Source of the DNA: Aeromonas jandaei
Lineage (GTDB): Bacteria; Pseudomonadota; Gammaproteobacteria; Enterobacterales; Aeromonadaceae
Reading direction: 5' to 3'
Assembly (NCBI RefSeq): GCF_037890695.1
Contig: NZ_CP149571.1
Location: 4,246,001 to 4,310,000 of the forward strand
DNA length: 64,000 nucleotides
The position numbers and the translations under genes are program-made. The notes under the pieces are model-generated. The model had not been told where the DNA came from. It saw only the letters and a list, made by a program, of their open reading frames with translations, and made no database searches. How positions within the stretch are numbered: the stretch's first letter is position 1; every line of letters starts with the position of its first letter. This document shows, piece after piece, positions 1-9,685 of this stretch.

Positions 1-56
1 GAGAAATGGGGCAATCCCCTACCCTGCTTCCATTCAGGTCGGCTCGCCAAACAAAA

Positions 57-76
57 ACGGCCCCCGAAGGTGCCGT
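57..76 (-). terminator. Rho-independent terminator after dam
   Basis: On the minus strand an 8-bp stem (ACGGCACC pairing with GGGGCCGT, one mismatch) closes a TTCG loop and is followed by a T run. It lies just past the dam stop codon. Confidence 0.6.
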
Positions 77-83
77 CTTGTTG

Positions 84-956
84 CTAGCTCAGCGGCAACA
101 GCTCGCTGTCGCTGGGATAGTAGCCCTGCTCCGGTTCGATTCCGGGCGGATAGAGCGCCAGCAATTCGGCCACCTTGTTGCGGGTGCCCCCATTGCGGCT
201 GATGGTGCGTTTAACCAGGATCTCGTCGAGACGGGCGCCGCGATAGAGCTCGCGGGTCAGTTCGATGTCGTGATTGCTGATGAGTACCGGCACCCCCTTG
301 TGGGCTGCGGTGTGCCGCGCCAGACGGGCAAGTACCGCCTGATCGTCCAGCGTAAAGCCGCCGGCTGCATAGGTGGTGAAGCTCGCCGTGGTAGAGAGCG
401 GCGCATAGGGAGGATCGCAGTAGATAACCCAATCCTCTTCGGCCCGCTTGATGGCATCGGCGTAGCTTTCGCAAATAAAAGTCGCTTTCTGCGCCTTCTC
501 GGCAAAGGCCCACAGCTCCTTCTCCGGGAAGTAGGGCTTTTTGTAGGAACCGAACGGGACGTTGAATCCCCCCTTCTTGTTATAACGGCACAGGCCATTG
601 AAGCCGTGGCGGTTGAGGAAGAGGAACAGCAGGGAGCGCTCGAAGCTGGTATCGGTCTGGTTGAACTGGGTACGCAGCCGGTAGTATGCAGCCTTGTGGT
701 TATGTTCGGCCACAAACAGCTTGCGCGCTTCGTCGATGAAGTGATCCGGTGTCTCTTTGAGATGGTTATAGAGGGCGATCAGATCCGGATTGATGTCATT
801 GAGCACATAGGCGTCGTAGTCGGTATTGAGGAAGACAGAACCGGCCCCGACGAAAGGCTCCAGCAACACACGCCCGGCTGGCAAACGCTCGGCGATCTCT
901 TCAACCAGGGAGTATTTTCCCCCGGCCCATTTTAAAAAAGCGCGTGTTTTTTTCAT
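84..956 (-). CDS. dam: DNA adenine methyltransferase Dam
   Basis: This gene encodes an N6-adenine methyltransferase that by family methylates GATC sites and so serves mismatch repair, replication timing and gene regulation. The 290-aa protein is slightly longer than the E. coli enzyme. It has the N-terminal FLKWAGGK motif, the SAM-binding EPFVGAGSVF segment (residues 33-42) and the catalytic DPPY motif (181-184), which are the hallmarks of alpha-group Dam enzymes. It is the last gene of the pilus/shikimate block, about 70 bp after damX, with a terminator-like hairpin between the two. That hairpin suggests dam is only partly co-transcribed with the upstream genes. I see no truncation. Confidence 0.96.
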   Translation of the reverse strand: MKKTRAFLKWAGGKYSLVEEIAERLPAGRVLLEPFVGAGSVFLNTDYDAYVLNDINPDLIALYNHLKETPDHFIDEARKLFVAEHNHKAAYYRLRTQFNQTDTSFERSLLFLFLNRHGFNGLCRYNKKGGFNVPFGSYKKPYFPEKELWAFAEKAQKATFICESYADAIKRAEEDWVIYCDPPYAPLSTTASFTTYAAGGFTLDDQAVLARLARHTAAHKGVPVLISNHDIELTRELYRGARLDEILVKRTISRNGGTRNKVAELLALYPPGIEPEQGYYPSDSELLPLS

Positions 957-989
957 GGAAATCCGGTGTGTAAGAAGGCAAGACCCAAA

Positions 990-1012
990 AAGGGGGTCGA
1001 TTCTACCCCCTT
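990..1012 (-). terminator. Hairpin with T run between damX and dam
   Basis: On the minus strand AAGGGGGT pairs with ACCCCCTT across a 7-nt loop and is followed by a T-rich stretch. It lies just past the damX stop and ahead of dam, so it would terminate or attenuate read-through into dam. Confidence 0.55.
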
Positions 1013-1026
1013 ATCCGGTATCAAGG

Positions 1027-2607
1027 CTATTGCTTCAGCTCTTTTTGTACCTGTGCAAACGACTTGGGCCAGGGCTGCCCTTTAAGCAGCTCGGGGGAGA
1101 GTTTGCGAATGGCGCTTTTGGCCTGGCTCAGACCGGCGTAATCCCCCTGCAGAACCACATACCAGGGGCTACCGCGGAACTTGGTCTGATAGACCCACAC
1201 CTTGCCCGCCAAACCATGCTCGGCAACAAACTGATCAACCGCTTTGGTGTTGCTCGCCCCCATCAACTGGATGCTGTAGTGGTTGCGCGGCTTTTTAGTG
1301 AGAGTCGCCACGGGCGTGAGCTCCACCTTGGGCGCTGGCGCGGCAGCCGGTTCGCTGCGGGTAGTTGCCGCAGGCGTAGCGGTTTTGCTCGTTGTGGTAA
1401 CCGGCGCACTGGTCGCTGCCTTGGCAGTGGTCGTGGCCGTGCCAGTCGCGGCAGCACCACTCGTCACCGCCTGGCCTTTGCCGGTCAGCTCGTCAACCAC
1501 ATCGGTCGGCAATGCACCGCTCACCTTGGGCTCGCTCATCAGCTTTTGCACCACCTCGTCGGAGATCACCACCCGGCGCCCCTCGTAGTTGGTGGATTCG
1601 GTCGTGACAGTATCGCTGTCGACCGACTTGGGCAGCACCTTGGCCTCCGGTTGCCAATCCTTCACTACGCCAGTAGCACTGCTTGCATCGCCGCTGCCAT
1701 TATCCTGCGCAGCCTGCTGGCTGCTATTGCCACTGCCGACGGTAAGGGGATCGCCGCCTGAAACCGGGATGGGCAAGGGGGTTGTCTGAGCCGGGTCTTG
1801 CATGGCAGGTTTGCTGTCGCTGCTAAACAGCGCAGGCAGCAGATAGCTCATCGCCAGCAGACCACCAGCCACCACCGCGATGACGGTGGCAATCTTCTTG
1901 ACGGGCAACTCGGCCTGACGCTTCTTGGGCCTTCTGTCGGTCATGATATCCTCCAGTAACTGCATGATGGTGGACGGATGTCCATTCGCCGTAGTCAGGA
2001 TCTCTTCCACTTTGACCTTGGGCAAGAGGGTCGTCGGGATCTTGAGCTCTTTGGCCTTTTCATACAAGAAGATGCGTTGCTCCGGTGGGCTCAGTGGCGG
2101 CACCTCCAGCTCCAGCGCCGGCATGGCTCGCCCTTTGAGCAGAGGCCGCTGGCTGCGACACCAGTGATCACTCCCTGAGACGATGATGGCCAGGCGATGC
2201 GGTGTCGCCAGCGTATTGTTGTGGCGACTGATGGCCCACAGCTCACCCAGCAGCTCGGCAGGCAGCTCGTCTGCCCGCTCAATCATCAGCAACAGGGTGG
2301 CAGGCTTGCTCCCCTCCAGCATGCGAAAGAAGCTGTCAGCCAGCGCATCCTGCGGGTTGAACAGCGGGCGCGCCACCACTTGAGGCAACAACAGCTGACG
2401 CACATCCACCATCTTCATGGCAGGAGTGCCTATCAGGCTGACGACGCGTACTTTTTCCGGCAGTTTGCCGAGCAGTGACTCGCAGAGGGTACCGCGACCG
2501 CTCCCGGGCTTGCCGGAGAGAAAGATAAAAGGGTGATTGAATTCAATCAGATGCAGCAGCCGGTCAACCAGCTGCCGCTGGGAAGGAAATTGAAGGAGTT
2601 TACTCAC
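1027..2607 (-). CDS. damX: DamX: cell-division SPOR protein with N-terminal AAA-like domain
   Basis: DamX is a single-pass inner-membrane division protein whose C-terminal SPOR domain binds denuded peptidoglycan at the septum. The 526-aa product has an N-terminal ATPase-like domain (P-loop-like GKPGSGRGT at 32-40), a basic stretch, one transmembrane helix at about 238-261, a long low-complexity Ala/Thr/Pro linker and a C-terminal SPOR domain (about 440-526). E. coli DamX, as I recall it, lacks the ATPase-like part, so this is the longer architecture. The Walker A lysine position appears to be Arg38, which may weaken nucleotide hydrolysis. The start overlaps the 3' end of aroB by 8 bp, so it is probably translationally coupled to it. 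Confidence 0.9.
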   Translation of the reverse strand: MSKLLQFPSQRQLVDRLLHLIEFNHPFIFLSGKPGSGRGTLCESLLGKLPEKVRVVSLIGTPAMKMVDVRQLLLPQVVARPLFNPQDALADSFFRMLEGSKPATLLLMIERADELPAELLGELWAISRHNNTLATPHRLAIIVSGSDHWCRSQRPLLKGRAMPALELEVPPLSPPEQRIFLYEKAKELKIPTTLLPKVKVEEILTTANGHPSTIMQLLEDIMTDRRPKKRQAELPVKKIATVIAVVAGGLLAMSYLLPALFSSDSKPAMQDPAQTTPLPIPVSGGDPLTVGSGNSSQQAAQDNGSGDASSATGVVKDWQPEAKVLPKSVDSDTVTTESTNYEGRRVVISDEVVQKLMSEPKVSGALPTDVVDELTGKGQAVTSGAAATGTATTTAKAATSAPVTTTSKTATPAATTRSEPAAAPAPKVELTPVATLTKKPRNHYSIQLMGASNTKAVDQFVAEHGLAGKVWVYQTKFRGSPWYVVLQGDYAGLSQAKSAIRKLSPELLKGQPWPKSFAQVQKELKQ

Positions 2608-3679
2608 GACCTGACTCGATCACCGCCAATAGTTCTGCGTCGGAGACATCTGCGACCACCTGTGCATGACCGATACCAACCGGCAAAACCAGACGCAGCT
2701 TGCCTTCCAGTACCTTCTTGTCGCGACGCATATGGCGAATAAAAGCGGCAAAATCCATCTCGGCCGGTGCCTTGATCGGCAAGTTTGCCGCCAGCAGCAG
2801 AGCGCGAACGCGAGCAACTTCCAGCTCGGTCATCTCGCCACGGGCCTGAGCCGTCCAGGCAGCCAGCATGATACCTGCCGCCACCGCTTCACCGTGCAGC
2901 CAGTTGCCGTAGCCCTGTTCCGCTTCGATAGCGTGACCAAAGGTGTGGCCCAGATTGAGCAGTGCTCGTACGCCATGCTCGGTCTCGTCCTGACCAACCA
3001 CATCCGCCTTGATCTGGCAGCAGCGCTTGATGGCGTAGGCCAAAGCCGCAGGATCAAGCTGTTGCAGCAGAACCATGTTCTGCTCCAGCCAGCTGAAGAA
3101 ATCTGCATCCCAAATGATGCCGTACTTGATCACCTCGGCCATCCCTGCGGCAAATTCGCGGGCGGGCAAGGTAGAGAGACACTCGGTATCGATAACAACT
3201 TGTTTGGGCTGATAAAAAGCCCCAATCATGTTCTTGCCGAGGGGGTGGTTAACAGCGGTTTTACCGCCCACAGAGGAGTCAACCTGGGAGAGCAGGGTGG
3301 TCGGGATCTGGATAAAAGGAATGCCACGTTGATAGCTTGCTGCCGCAAAGCCCACCACATCCCCGATCACACCGCCCCCCAGAGCGATCAGTGTCGTATC
3401 GCGCCCATGGTTGGTTTCAAGCAGAGCAGACATGATCTGCTCGAAGGTTGCCAAGTTCTTGTAAGCCTCGCCATCCGGCAGGATCAGGTGCTCGACCTGA
3501 AAACTGGAGAGTCGGGAGGTAACCAGCTCAAGATAGAGCGGGGCAACGACCGTGTTGGTCACTATCATTACCCGCTTGCCCTTGATAGCCGATGTCAGCA
3601 CATCAGCACGCTGCAACAAGCCTGCAGCTATCTCGATGGGATAGCTGCGTTCACCCAGTTCAACCTTCAACCGTTCCAT
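2600..3679 (-). CDS. aroB: 3-dehydroquinate synthase
   Basis: AroB catalyses the NAD-dependent, metal-dependent cyclisation of DAHP to 3-dehydroquinate, the second step of the shikimate pathway, in the cytoplasm. The 359-aa length is normal. Family motifs are visible: [11 protein letters not shown] and [17 protein letters not shown] in the nucleotide and substrate site, and the metal-ligand region [12 protein letters not shown]. It follows aroK after 14 bp and overlaps damX by 8 bp, which supports a single aroK-aroB-damX transcript, the order usual in gammaproteobacteria. Confidence 0.97.
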   Translation of the reverse strand: MERLKVELGERSYPIEIAAGLLQRADVLTSAIKGKRVMIVTNTVVAPLYLELVTSRLSSFQVEHLILPDGEAYKNLATFEQIMSALLETNHGRDTTLIALGGGVIGDVVGFAAASYQRGIPFIQIPTTLLSQVDSSVGGKTAVNHPLGKNMIGAFYQPKQVVIDTECLSTLPAREFAAGMAEVIKYGIIWDADFFSWLEQNMVLLQQLDPAALAYAIKRCCQIKADVVGQDETEHGVRALLNLGHTFGHAIEAEQGYGNWLHGEAVAAGIMLAAWTAQARGEMTELEVARVRALLLAANLPIKAPAEMDFAAFIRHMRRDKKVLEGKLRLVLPVGIGHAQVVADVSDAELLAVIESGRE

Positions 3680-3693
3680 GGACGTCCTCTTGT

Positions 3694-4212
3694 TTACATA
3701 CCGATCAGCTTGACGATTTGATTGGCAACCACTTTTGCACTCTGCTCATCGGTATGCACCACAAAATCGGCAACCTCTTCATACAGGGCATTACGCTCTT
3801 GTGCCAGACGCTCAAGCACTTCACGAGCTGGCTCTTCGGTCTGCAGCAGAGGGCGACGCTTGTCGCGTTGTGTACGCGCCAGCTGCTTTTCAATGGTGGT
3901 TTCGAGGTAGACCACGATGCCACGAGCAGAGAGTTTATTGCGAGTTTCACGACTCTTGATGGCACCGCCACCGGTCGCCAGCACGATACCCTGCTGTTCG
4001 GACAGCTCGCCGATCACCTTCTCTTCGCGGATCCGAAAACCCTCTTCGCCTTCAACATCGAACACCCAGCTGATATCAGCACCACTGCGGCGCTCAATCT
4101 CATGATCTGAGTCGAAAAACTCCATGTGCAGTTGTTCTGCCAGATGTCTACCTATGGTGCTCTTGCCCGCACCCATGGGACCTATCAGGAAAATATTGCG
4201 TTTCTCAGCCAT
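3694..4212 (-). CDS. aroK: Shikimate kinase
   Basis: AroK phosphorylates shikimate to shikimate-3-phosphate using ATP. The 172-aa protein opens with the P-loop GPMGAGKST and has the DSDHEIE shikimate/Mg region and the GGGA motif typical of the NMP-kinase fold. It lies upstream of aroB in the same direction. The 191-bp gap between it and pilQ probably holds its own promoter and contains a strong inverted repeat. Confidence 0.96.
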   Translation of the reverse strand: MAEKRNIFLIGPMGAGKSTIGRHLAEQLHMEFFDSDHEIERRSGADISWVFDVEGEEGFRIREEKVIGELSEQQGIVLATGGGAIKSRETRNKLSARGIVVYLETTIEKQLARTQRDKRRPLLQTEEPAREVLERLAQERNALYEEVADFVVHTDEQSAKVVANQIVKLIGM

Positions 4213-4340
4213 GTCTTTTCGTTAGTAATTACAAACTGTACGACCCCGATAAATACTGGATCGGGGTACCTGTGAACCTTATCTTGCGATGGATCAGGTG
4301 GGGGATTATCTCAATAGAAATCGGGACTGGCAACCGCAGC

Positions 4341-4371
4341 CCTTACGCCCCAGCCGTGTCGGGGCGTAAGG
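4341..4371. repeat. Perfect 11-bp stem-loop between pilQ and aroK
   Basis: CCTTACGCCCC and GGGGCGTAAGG form a perfect inverted repeat around a 9-nt loop. No clear T run follows on the minus strand, so this is a poor textbook terminator. It could be a processing site, a weak terminator for the pil operon or a protein-binding site. Confidence 0.55.
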
Positions 4372-4403
4372 TTATATGTGTTTTACCCTCACATGTAAAG
4401 CAT

Positions 4404-6614
4404 TCAAAAAGCGTCGGTGACTATCTTGGGTGTCACGAAAATCAGCAGTTCACGCTTTTTGTTCTCGCTGGTTGTCTTGCGAAACAGGGCCCCCAATCCG
4501 GGAATATCACCCAATAGAGGCACCTTGGTCACATCGCTCTTGATGGTCTGTTGGTAGATACCGCCGAGCACCAAGGTCTCGCCATTGTTCACCAGCACCT
4601 GGGTGGTGATGGACTGGGCGTTGATGGATACGGCATCGCCTGTGCCGGTTGGCACTGTCTCACCCTTAGTATCCTGCGTCACGGTCAGATCGAGGATCAC
4701 CCGGTTGTCGGGCGTGATCTGCGGAGTAACCTTCAGACTCAGTACCGCCTTTTTGAAGGTAACAGAGGTGGCACCACTGGAAGATGATTCTACATAGGGG
4801 ATCTCGGTACCCTGCTCAATCAGCGCCGGTTTCTGGTTGGCCGTGGTTACCCGGGGGCTTGCGATGATTTCGGCCTTGCTCTCCTTCTCCAGCGCAGAGA
4901 GTTCAAGGTCCAGAAGCGTGCCATCGGCCAGACGAGCCACCTGGAAGGCCAGTGTGCCAGCAGCATTGGTCACAGGCAGATTGACGTTCATACGATCATC
5001 GGCGGTAGGTCTGGTGATCGCCGAAGTACCGTTGTTGTTACCCGAAGTATCATTCCCTTCAATGGAGCCCGAGGTGCTGTTGCCATGGCCATCATTCTTG
5101 GTCACGCCCCAACGCACACCGAGCGCCTCGTCAAAGCCATCGTCAATGGTCACCATGCGAGCTTCAATAACGACCTGCTTGACCGGTATATCGAGAATAT
5201 CCAGCATTCGCTTGATATTGCTGATCACCTCAGCCGTATCCTTCACCACCAGCACGTTGGTACGCTCGTCCACACTGACCGCACCGCGGGACGAGAGCAG
5301 CTTGGTGCTCTGGGAGGAGAGCAATGCCGCGACTTCAGATGCTTTGGCATAGTTGATCTGCAGATATTCGGTGTAGAGCGGTGCCAGATCGGCAACCTGG
5401 TTGCGACTCTCCAGCTGTTGTTTTTCACGGGTGGCAATCTCGTCAGCGGGAGCGACCAGCAGAATATTGTTGTCCAGTCGTTTATCCAGCCCGCGCACCT
5501 TCAGGATGATATCGAGTGCCTGCTCCCAGGGTACGCCATCAAGACGCAGCGTGATGTTACCGGATACAGAATCGGTGGTAACCAGATTGAGGTTATTGAA
5601 GTCAGCAATGAGCTGCAGCACGGTCCTTACAGGAATATCCTGAAAGTTCAATGAGATGGGTTTTCCTTGATACTGCTTGGAACCAGCCGCAGCCGTGCGC
5701 TTTTTCACCTCGATAATGAACATTTTGTCTGCCTGATCATAGCGATAATCAAACTGACCATTTACCGATAACTCGAACAGGGTATCACTGCCCTGACGGG
5801 ACACTTCGACCTGAGAAACCGGGGTCGCGAAATCCTGCACATTGATAAGATTGAGCAAGCCATCAGGCACGCTGGTACCGTGGAATTTGGCCATCACAGT
5901 CTGGCCGCGACTGCTCACATCCACCGCAGCGGAGCTGTTGTCCAGTGTTACCAGAAATTCGCCCTGACCATCCTTGCCACGACGAAAATCAACGCCAGTT
6001 ACCGTATTGAAATAGGCGCCACTGCCACTGTTCTGATAATTATTGAGAACGGGTTTGGCTGAGGCCGTTGAGGCAACAGGCATCGCCTGCGTTTGAATAG
6101 GCTGCGAACTGCCTACAACGTTGGAATTGATCAATGCCGATGTGGTGACAGGAGCAGCAGAAGTAGAAACAGGTGTCGCAGCGGGGGTCAGCAGAGCACT
6201 CTGTGCATTAAAAGACGCCGTTGATGCCCCTTCCCCCAGCGATACCAGCAATTTACTGCCCTGCTGCTGTACCTGGTAGGGGGCCAACTGATCAAGAGCG
6301 ATCTTGATATCAAGTCCGGCTCCTTTACCCTCCACCTTGATGTTATCAACCCCCTGTCTCTGGATTGGTAACGGATTGACCTTGAGGGCACCGACTGCAC
6401 CGGGAATATGTAACAGCAGTTGATTGGGTTGGTAGGAGAGGCGATCGGTAAAACTGCTGACTGGTTCACTAAAACTCAATTCAAGCTGCAGTTGGTCAGC
6501 AAGCAGAGGATTGACCTTGATCTCTTGCAGGGTTGCAACCGCCCAGGCCTGAGTAAAGGCACTGGCACAAAACAGCAGGGCCACCTTGGTTACATGTTCC
6601 ATTGTTCTTCTCAT
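4404..6614 (-). CDS. pilQ: Type IV pilus secretin PilQ
   Basis: PilQ forms the outer-membrane secretin pore through which the type IV pilus passes. The 736-aa protein has an N-terminal hydrophobic signal segment, AMIN-type beta domains (roughly 30-290), an STN/N1 region (GKPISLNFQDIPVRTVLQL onward) and a C-terminal secretin domain ending in the conserved LLGDIPGLGALF region. A second in-frame ATG lies four codons downstream and could be the true start. It is the last gene of the pilMNOPQ operon, 16 bp after pilP. Aeromonas naming may differ (Tap system). Confidence 0.95.
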   Translation of the reverse strand: MRRTMEHVTKVALLFCASAFTQAWAVATLQEIKVNPLLADQLQLELSFSEPVSSFTDRLSYQPNQLLLHIPGAVGALKVNPLPIQRQGVDNIKVEGKGAGLDIKIALDQLAPYQVQQQGSKLLVSLGEGASTASFNAQSALLTPAATPVSTSAAPVTTSALINSNVVGSSQPIQTQAMPVASTASAKPVLNNYQNSGSGAYFNTVTGVDFRRGKDGQGEFLVTLDNSSAAVDVSSRGQTVMAKFHGTSVPDGLLNLINVQDFATPVSQVEVSRQGSDTLFELSVNGQFDYRYDQADKMFIIEVKKRTAAAGSKQYQGKPISLNFQDIPVRTVLQLIADFNNLNLVTTDSVSGNITLRLDGVPWEQALDIILKVRGLDKRLDNNILLVAPADEIATREKQQLESRNQVADLAPLYTEYLQINYAKASEVAALLSSQSTKLLSSRGAVSVDERTNVLVVKDTAEVISNIKRMLDILDIPVKQVVIEARMVTIDDGFDEALGVRWGVTKNDGHGNSTSGSIEGNDTSGNNNGTSAITRPTADDRMNVNLPVTNAAGTLAFQVARLADGTLLDLELSALEKESKAEIIASPRVTTANQKPALIEQGTEIPYVESSSSGATSVTFKKAVLSLKVTPQITPDNRVILDLTVTQDTKGETVPTGTGDAVSINAQSITTQVLVNNGETLVLGGIYQQTIKSDVTKVPLLGDIPGLGALFRKTTSENKKRELLIFVTPKIVTDAF

Positions 6615-6630
6615 TGCTGCTCATCCCTGA

Positions 6631-7164
6631 TTATTGTTTTGCCTGCGTATTGGCCATGGCCAACTGGGTTTCTCTTGTTACCCAGCACCCCTTCCCATCC
6701 GGTATGGTTTCCAGCAAATCCACTGCAGTATCGGTAATTTTGATGACCCGCCCCTGATCAAGCCCCATATACTGGTTTAGCCCGACCCGCATAGACTGAC
6801 CATCGGGAGTTCGGATCAACGCCCACAATTGCCCGGCCTTGGCCAATGAACCTTGCATCGACAGGCTGGCCAACGAGTAATTCTCCAGCACCTCTTTTTC
6901 CCGAGCGCTTACTACTTGTGCACAATCAGGCTTTAGCTTGGCACTATTCTCGGCCCCACTGCTCGCCTCGGGCTGAGGCATCATGAAGGGACTACGCAAC
7001 TCCTGTTGCTGGTAGTGCATGGGAGAAAATGGCTTGAGCTCCGGCAATGGTTCAATGGGGATCGGCGGCCTTGCTTTGACGTCGGCAATATAGGAATCCA
7101 TGTCCTCCTGGCCACCACACCCCGCCAGCAGGAGAGCAGGTAACAACCAGCAGATACGCTTCAT
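6631..7164 (-). CDS. pilP: Type IV pilus assembly lipoprotein PilP
   Basis: PilP is an inner-membrane lipoprotein that links the PilN/PilO complex to the secretin PilQ. The 177-aa product has a clear lipoprotein signal (MKRICWLLPALLLAGC), a proline-rich linker (PPIPIEPLPELKPF) and a C-terminal beta-sandwich ending in the GCWVTRETQLAM segment. Its ATG overlaps the pilO stop by one base, showing tight coupling within pilMNOPQ. Confidence 0.93.
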   Translation of the reverse strand: MKRICWLLPALLLAGCGGQEDMDSYIADVKARPPIPIEPLPELKPFSPMHYQQQELRSPFMMPQPEASSGAENSAKLKPDCAQVVSAREKEVLENYSLASLSMQGSLAKAGQLWALIRTPDGQSMRVGLNQYMGLDQGRVIKITDTAVDLLETIPDGKGCWVTRETQLAMANTQAKQ

Positions 7165-7760
7165 TATTTAGACCCCACTGTTTTGCCGTTATATTTGTAG
7201 GTCTTGGCCAGCATCGACATCGAGATCAGGTCTCCCGAATCCTTGTTCTGATCGAGCGTAAAGGAGTCGAGGATGACGATACGAGGTAACGCCGCCATGT
7301 CAGCCGTGAACTTGCCCAGTTCATGATAGGTTCCTACCACCTCGATACGCATGGGAAGCTCGGTCGAAAATTCGTGTTTCACTTCAGGTTCCCAATTAAT
7401 TCGATTCAGCTTCAAGCCGTTATCAGTGGCAATAAAACTGATGTCATCCAGCAACCCCGCTACTTCATGGGTATTGGGCAGCTGCTTTAGCTGGGTATCA
7501 ACCAGATGCTCCAGCTCAACCATCTGAGCCTTGTATACCCCCAAGTTCGCAGCAAGCATCGCTTTGCTCTCAAACTGAGACTTCAGTTCAGTCTCCTTCT
7601 CCGTTTCTTGTGTCAGCACAGCCAGTGAGTTGGCTATCACGTAGTAGTAGAGGAGCCCACCAGTCAACACACAGCAAAACAGAATAAAGATCACTTTTGC
7701 AGCCTTGGGCCAGCTCGCTATGTTGTTGAAATCCAGCTCATTGAGTTGCTGCAGATTCAT
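7164..7760 (-). CDS. pilO: Type IV pilus inner-membrane protein PilO
   Basis: PilO is a bitopic inner-membrane protein that pairs with PilN to form the pilus alignment subcomplex. The 198-aa protein has a short cytoplasmic N-terminus, one transmembrane helix at about residues 22-44, a coiled-coil stretch (about 48-100) and a periplasmic ferredoxin-like fold. It overlaps pilN by 4 bp (ATGA-type junction). Length and order are as expected. Confidence 0.93.
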   Translation of the reverse strand: MNLQQLNELDFNNIASWPKAAKVIFILFCCVLTGGLLYYYVIANSLAVLTQETEKETELKSQFESKAMLAANLGVYKAQMVELEHLVDTQLKQLPNTHEVAGLLDDISFIATDNGLKLNRINWEPEVKHEFSTELPMRIEVVGTYHELGKFTADMAALPRIVILDSFTLDQNKDSGDLISMSMLAKTYKYNGKTVGSK

Positions 7761-8335
7761 TTTTTCTCCTTGTTCGCATCATCGGCAGCTGCCGCATTGT
7801 TGGCGATAAGGAACATCATGGAAAACTGGCTGAGGGAAACAGGCTCAACGTCGGCAGTAAAAATAGTGCTGATCTTGGACTGTCCCAGCCAACCGGAAGC
7901 ATCAATCCTGCGCATCATGCTGGCTACCCGACCATATGCCTCCGTCTTGCCATTTACATCTATCATATTGTTCTGCAAGGCAAGAGTATTGAGATAGACC
8001 CCGTTAGGCACCAAAGATGGCAGTTGGTTGAAGAGGCGAACCGGCAAGTTGCGGCGCATCTGCAACTGCTCGATAAGCTGCATCCTGTCGATCAGCTCTT
8101 TGCGCCGCTCCTTGAGCAACCGAATCTCTCCCAGATGCGCATCCAAAATAGCCATCTCCTGAACAAGACGCTGATTTCGCTGCTGCTGTGAGCCCACCTG
8201 ATGTTCAACCAACCAGTCGACAAAAAAACCAAGTGCAACCGTCGCCAGCACAAAGGCCCCCAGTAAGACACCGAACTGTTTCTTCTGGCGCTGTGCTCGT
8301 ACCTCGCGCCAAGGCAGGAGGTTTATATTTGACAT
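7757..8335 (-). CDS. pilN: Type IV pilus inner-membrane protein PilN
   Basis: PilN joins PilO in the inner membrane and uses its short cytoplasmic tail to bind PilM. The conserved tail motif INLLPWREVRAQ is at residues 4-15, followed by a transmembrane helix (about 22-42), a coiled coil and a periplasmic domain. The protein is 192 aa. It overlaps pilM by 13 bp. Confidence 0.94.
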   Translation of the reverse strand: MSNINLLPWREVRAQRQKKQFGVLLGAFVLATVALGFFVDWLVEHQVGSQQQRNQRLVQEMAILDAHLGEIRLLKERRKELIDRMQLIEQLQMRRNLPVRLFNQLPSLVPNGVYLNTLALQNNMIDVNGKTEAYGRVASMMRRIDASGWLGQSKISTIFTADVEPVSLSQFSMMFLIANNAAAADDANKEKK

Positions 8336-9387
8336 GGAGTGAAACTCCTCAAGGCCAACCCGAACGCAGTCATATATTTCGCACCATGTGACTGTTCGAC
8401 TTCACTTTTTGGTTTGCCAAACAAGGCAAAGAGATCCGGGTGCAATACCTCGCAGTTGACTTCCTCTTTCAGCTGCACCACCAGACCCGGCAACAAGCTC
8501 CCTCCACCGCTCAACACCAGCCTGGATACTTCCCGATAGCCGGAAGAGCTGCAAAAGAGCTGAATATTGCGGCGAACCTGCTGAAGCAGTGAGTTGATAT
8601 GGGGCATCAGCACATCCAGCTCATGATCTACCGGTAGCGTGCCTTTGATCTTGGCCTGCTCTGCTTCTTCCAGCGTCATGCCATAAAAGGAGGAGAGTGC
8701 CTGGCTATATTGATCGCCACCGAAGTTTTGCAGCCGCGAGTAGATAACCTCTCCCTTAACCAGTGCAGCAAAGGTCATTGAGCTGGCACCGATATCAATT
8801 ACCCCCACAGGCCGTTCGTTTTCCAGCAGCTCAGGCAGACAAGTCACCACGGCGCGTCCCAGCGCATGTGACCCGATATCAACCACTTTGACCATAAAAC
8901 CTGACTCGGAAAGCGCACTAACCCTGCCATTCACACTTTCAGTTCGTGCTGCACTCAGCAGCACATCAAGACGTTCTTCATTGTTAAGGCTATTACCCAG
9001 CACCTCAAAATCGAGGCTGACCTCATCAAGCGGAAAGGGAATGATTTGCTCGGCCTCGAGCTGAACCTGATTCTCCAGCTCCTTGTCGCTGAGAGCGGCA
9101 TCAAGTTGAATAACTTTGGTGATCACATTGGAACCCGTCACAGCCGTGGCGGCATAGTCACTGTTACCGGGGAGCAGGCGTTTAAGACTTTTTAGGGACT
9201 GGCTGACTCGCTCGATATCCTGCAACTGGTAATCCACCAGCGTCCCCTTCGGGGTAACGATATTTGCGACGGAATCGATATGCAGCTTGCCGGGACGTCC
9301 ACTGAGGGTGACCGCCTTGATGGTCTGACTGCCAAAATCAACGCCCACCAACGGGAGGAGGGATCCCTTGTTGAATAGCCCAAACAT
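8323..9387 (-). CDS. pilM: Type IV pilus assembly ATPase-like protein PilM
   Basis: PilM is an actin/FtsA-like cytoplasmic protein that binds the PilN tail. I chose the ATG giving MFGLFNKG, the usual family N-terminus (354 aa); another ATG four codons upstream (9399) would add MDVY. The nucleotide-fold motifs LVGVDFGSQTIKAV near the start, VGVIDIGASSM in the middle and VLSGGGSLLPGL near the end are visible. It is the first gene of pilMNOPQ and is divergent from mrcA across about 300 bp, the arrangement usual in gammaproteobacteria. That gap must hold both promoters; I could not assign them. Confidence 0.93.
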   Translation of the reverse strand: MFGLFNKGSLLPLVGVDFGSQTIKAVTLSGRPGKLHIDSVANIVTPKGTLVDYQLQDIERVSQSLKSLKRLLPGNSDYAATAVTGSNVITKVIQLDAALSDKELENQVQLEAEQIIPFPLDEVSLDFEVLGNSLNNEERLDVLLSAARTESVNGRVSALSESGFMVKVVDIGSHALGRAVVTCLPELLENERPVGVIDIGASSMTFAALVKGEVIYSRLQNFGGDQYSQALSSFYGMTLEEAEQAKIKGTLPVDHELDVLMPHINSLLQQVRRNIQLFCSSSGYREVSRLVLSGGGSLLPGLVVQLKEEVNCEVLHPDLFALFGKPKSEVEQSHGAKYMTAFGLALRSFTPCQI

Positions 9388-9685
9388 ATACACATCCATG
9401 CGTTATTGGGTTTGGTTTCTGGGTTGAGTGTAGGACAGCCCACCCGAAGAGGTCTTTGGCTATCCTAAATGCTCTATCTATCAATGTCATAAAGTTTATA
9501 CCGAAAAGTGACTTGCCTCGCTTTCTTAATCGGAAGGCATCTCCTTGGTTATTGCGCCCCGGAGTGCTAACCTCTCGCATCCTTCGAGGTGGGTGGCTCG
9601 CCACAGGAAAACCTCGAATTCCAGATAGCAAAAGGGCTATACTCTGCGCCCGTTGGCTAATTTTAAGACGATTGGTAGTTCTTCC

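Noticed and set aside
2666..3721. Open reading frame of about 350 codons opposite aroB
   Set aside because: It lies antisense to a full, well-conserved aroB, has no recognisable domain and no good ribosome-binding site; such frames are common in GC-rich DNA.
9653..9685. Upstream TTG start for mrcA
   Set aside because: The PBP1A N-terminus normally begins directly before the membrane anchor; the ATG at 9686 fits.
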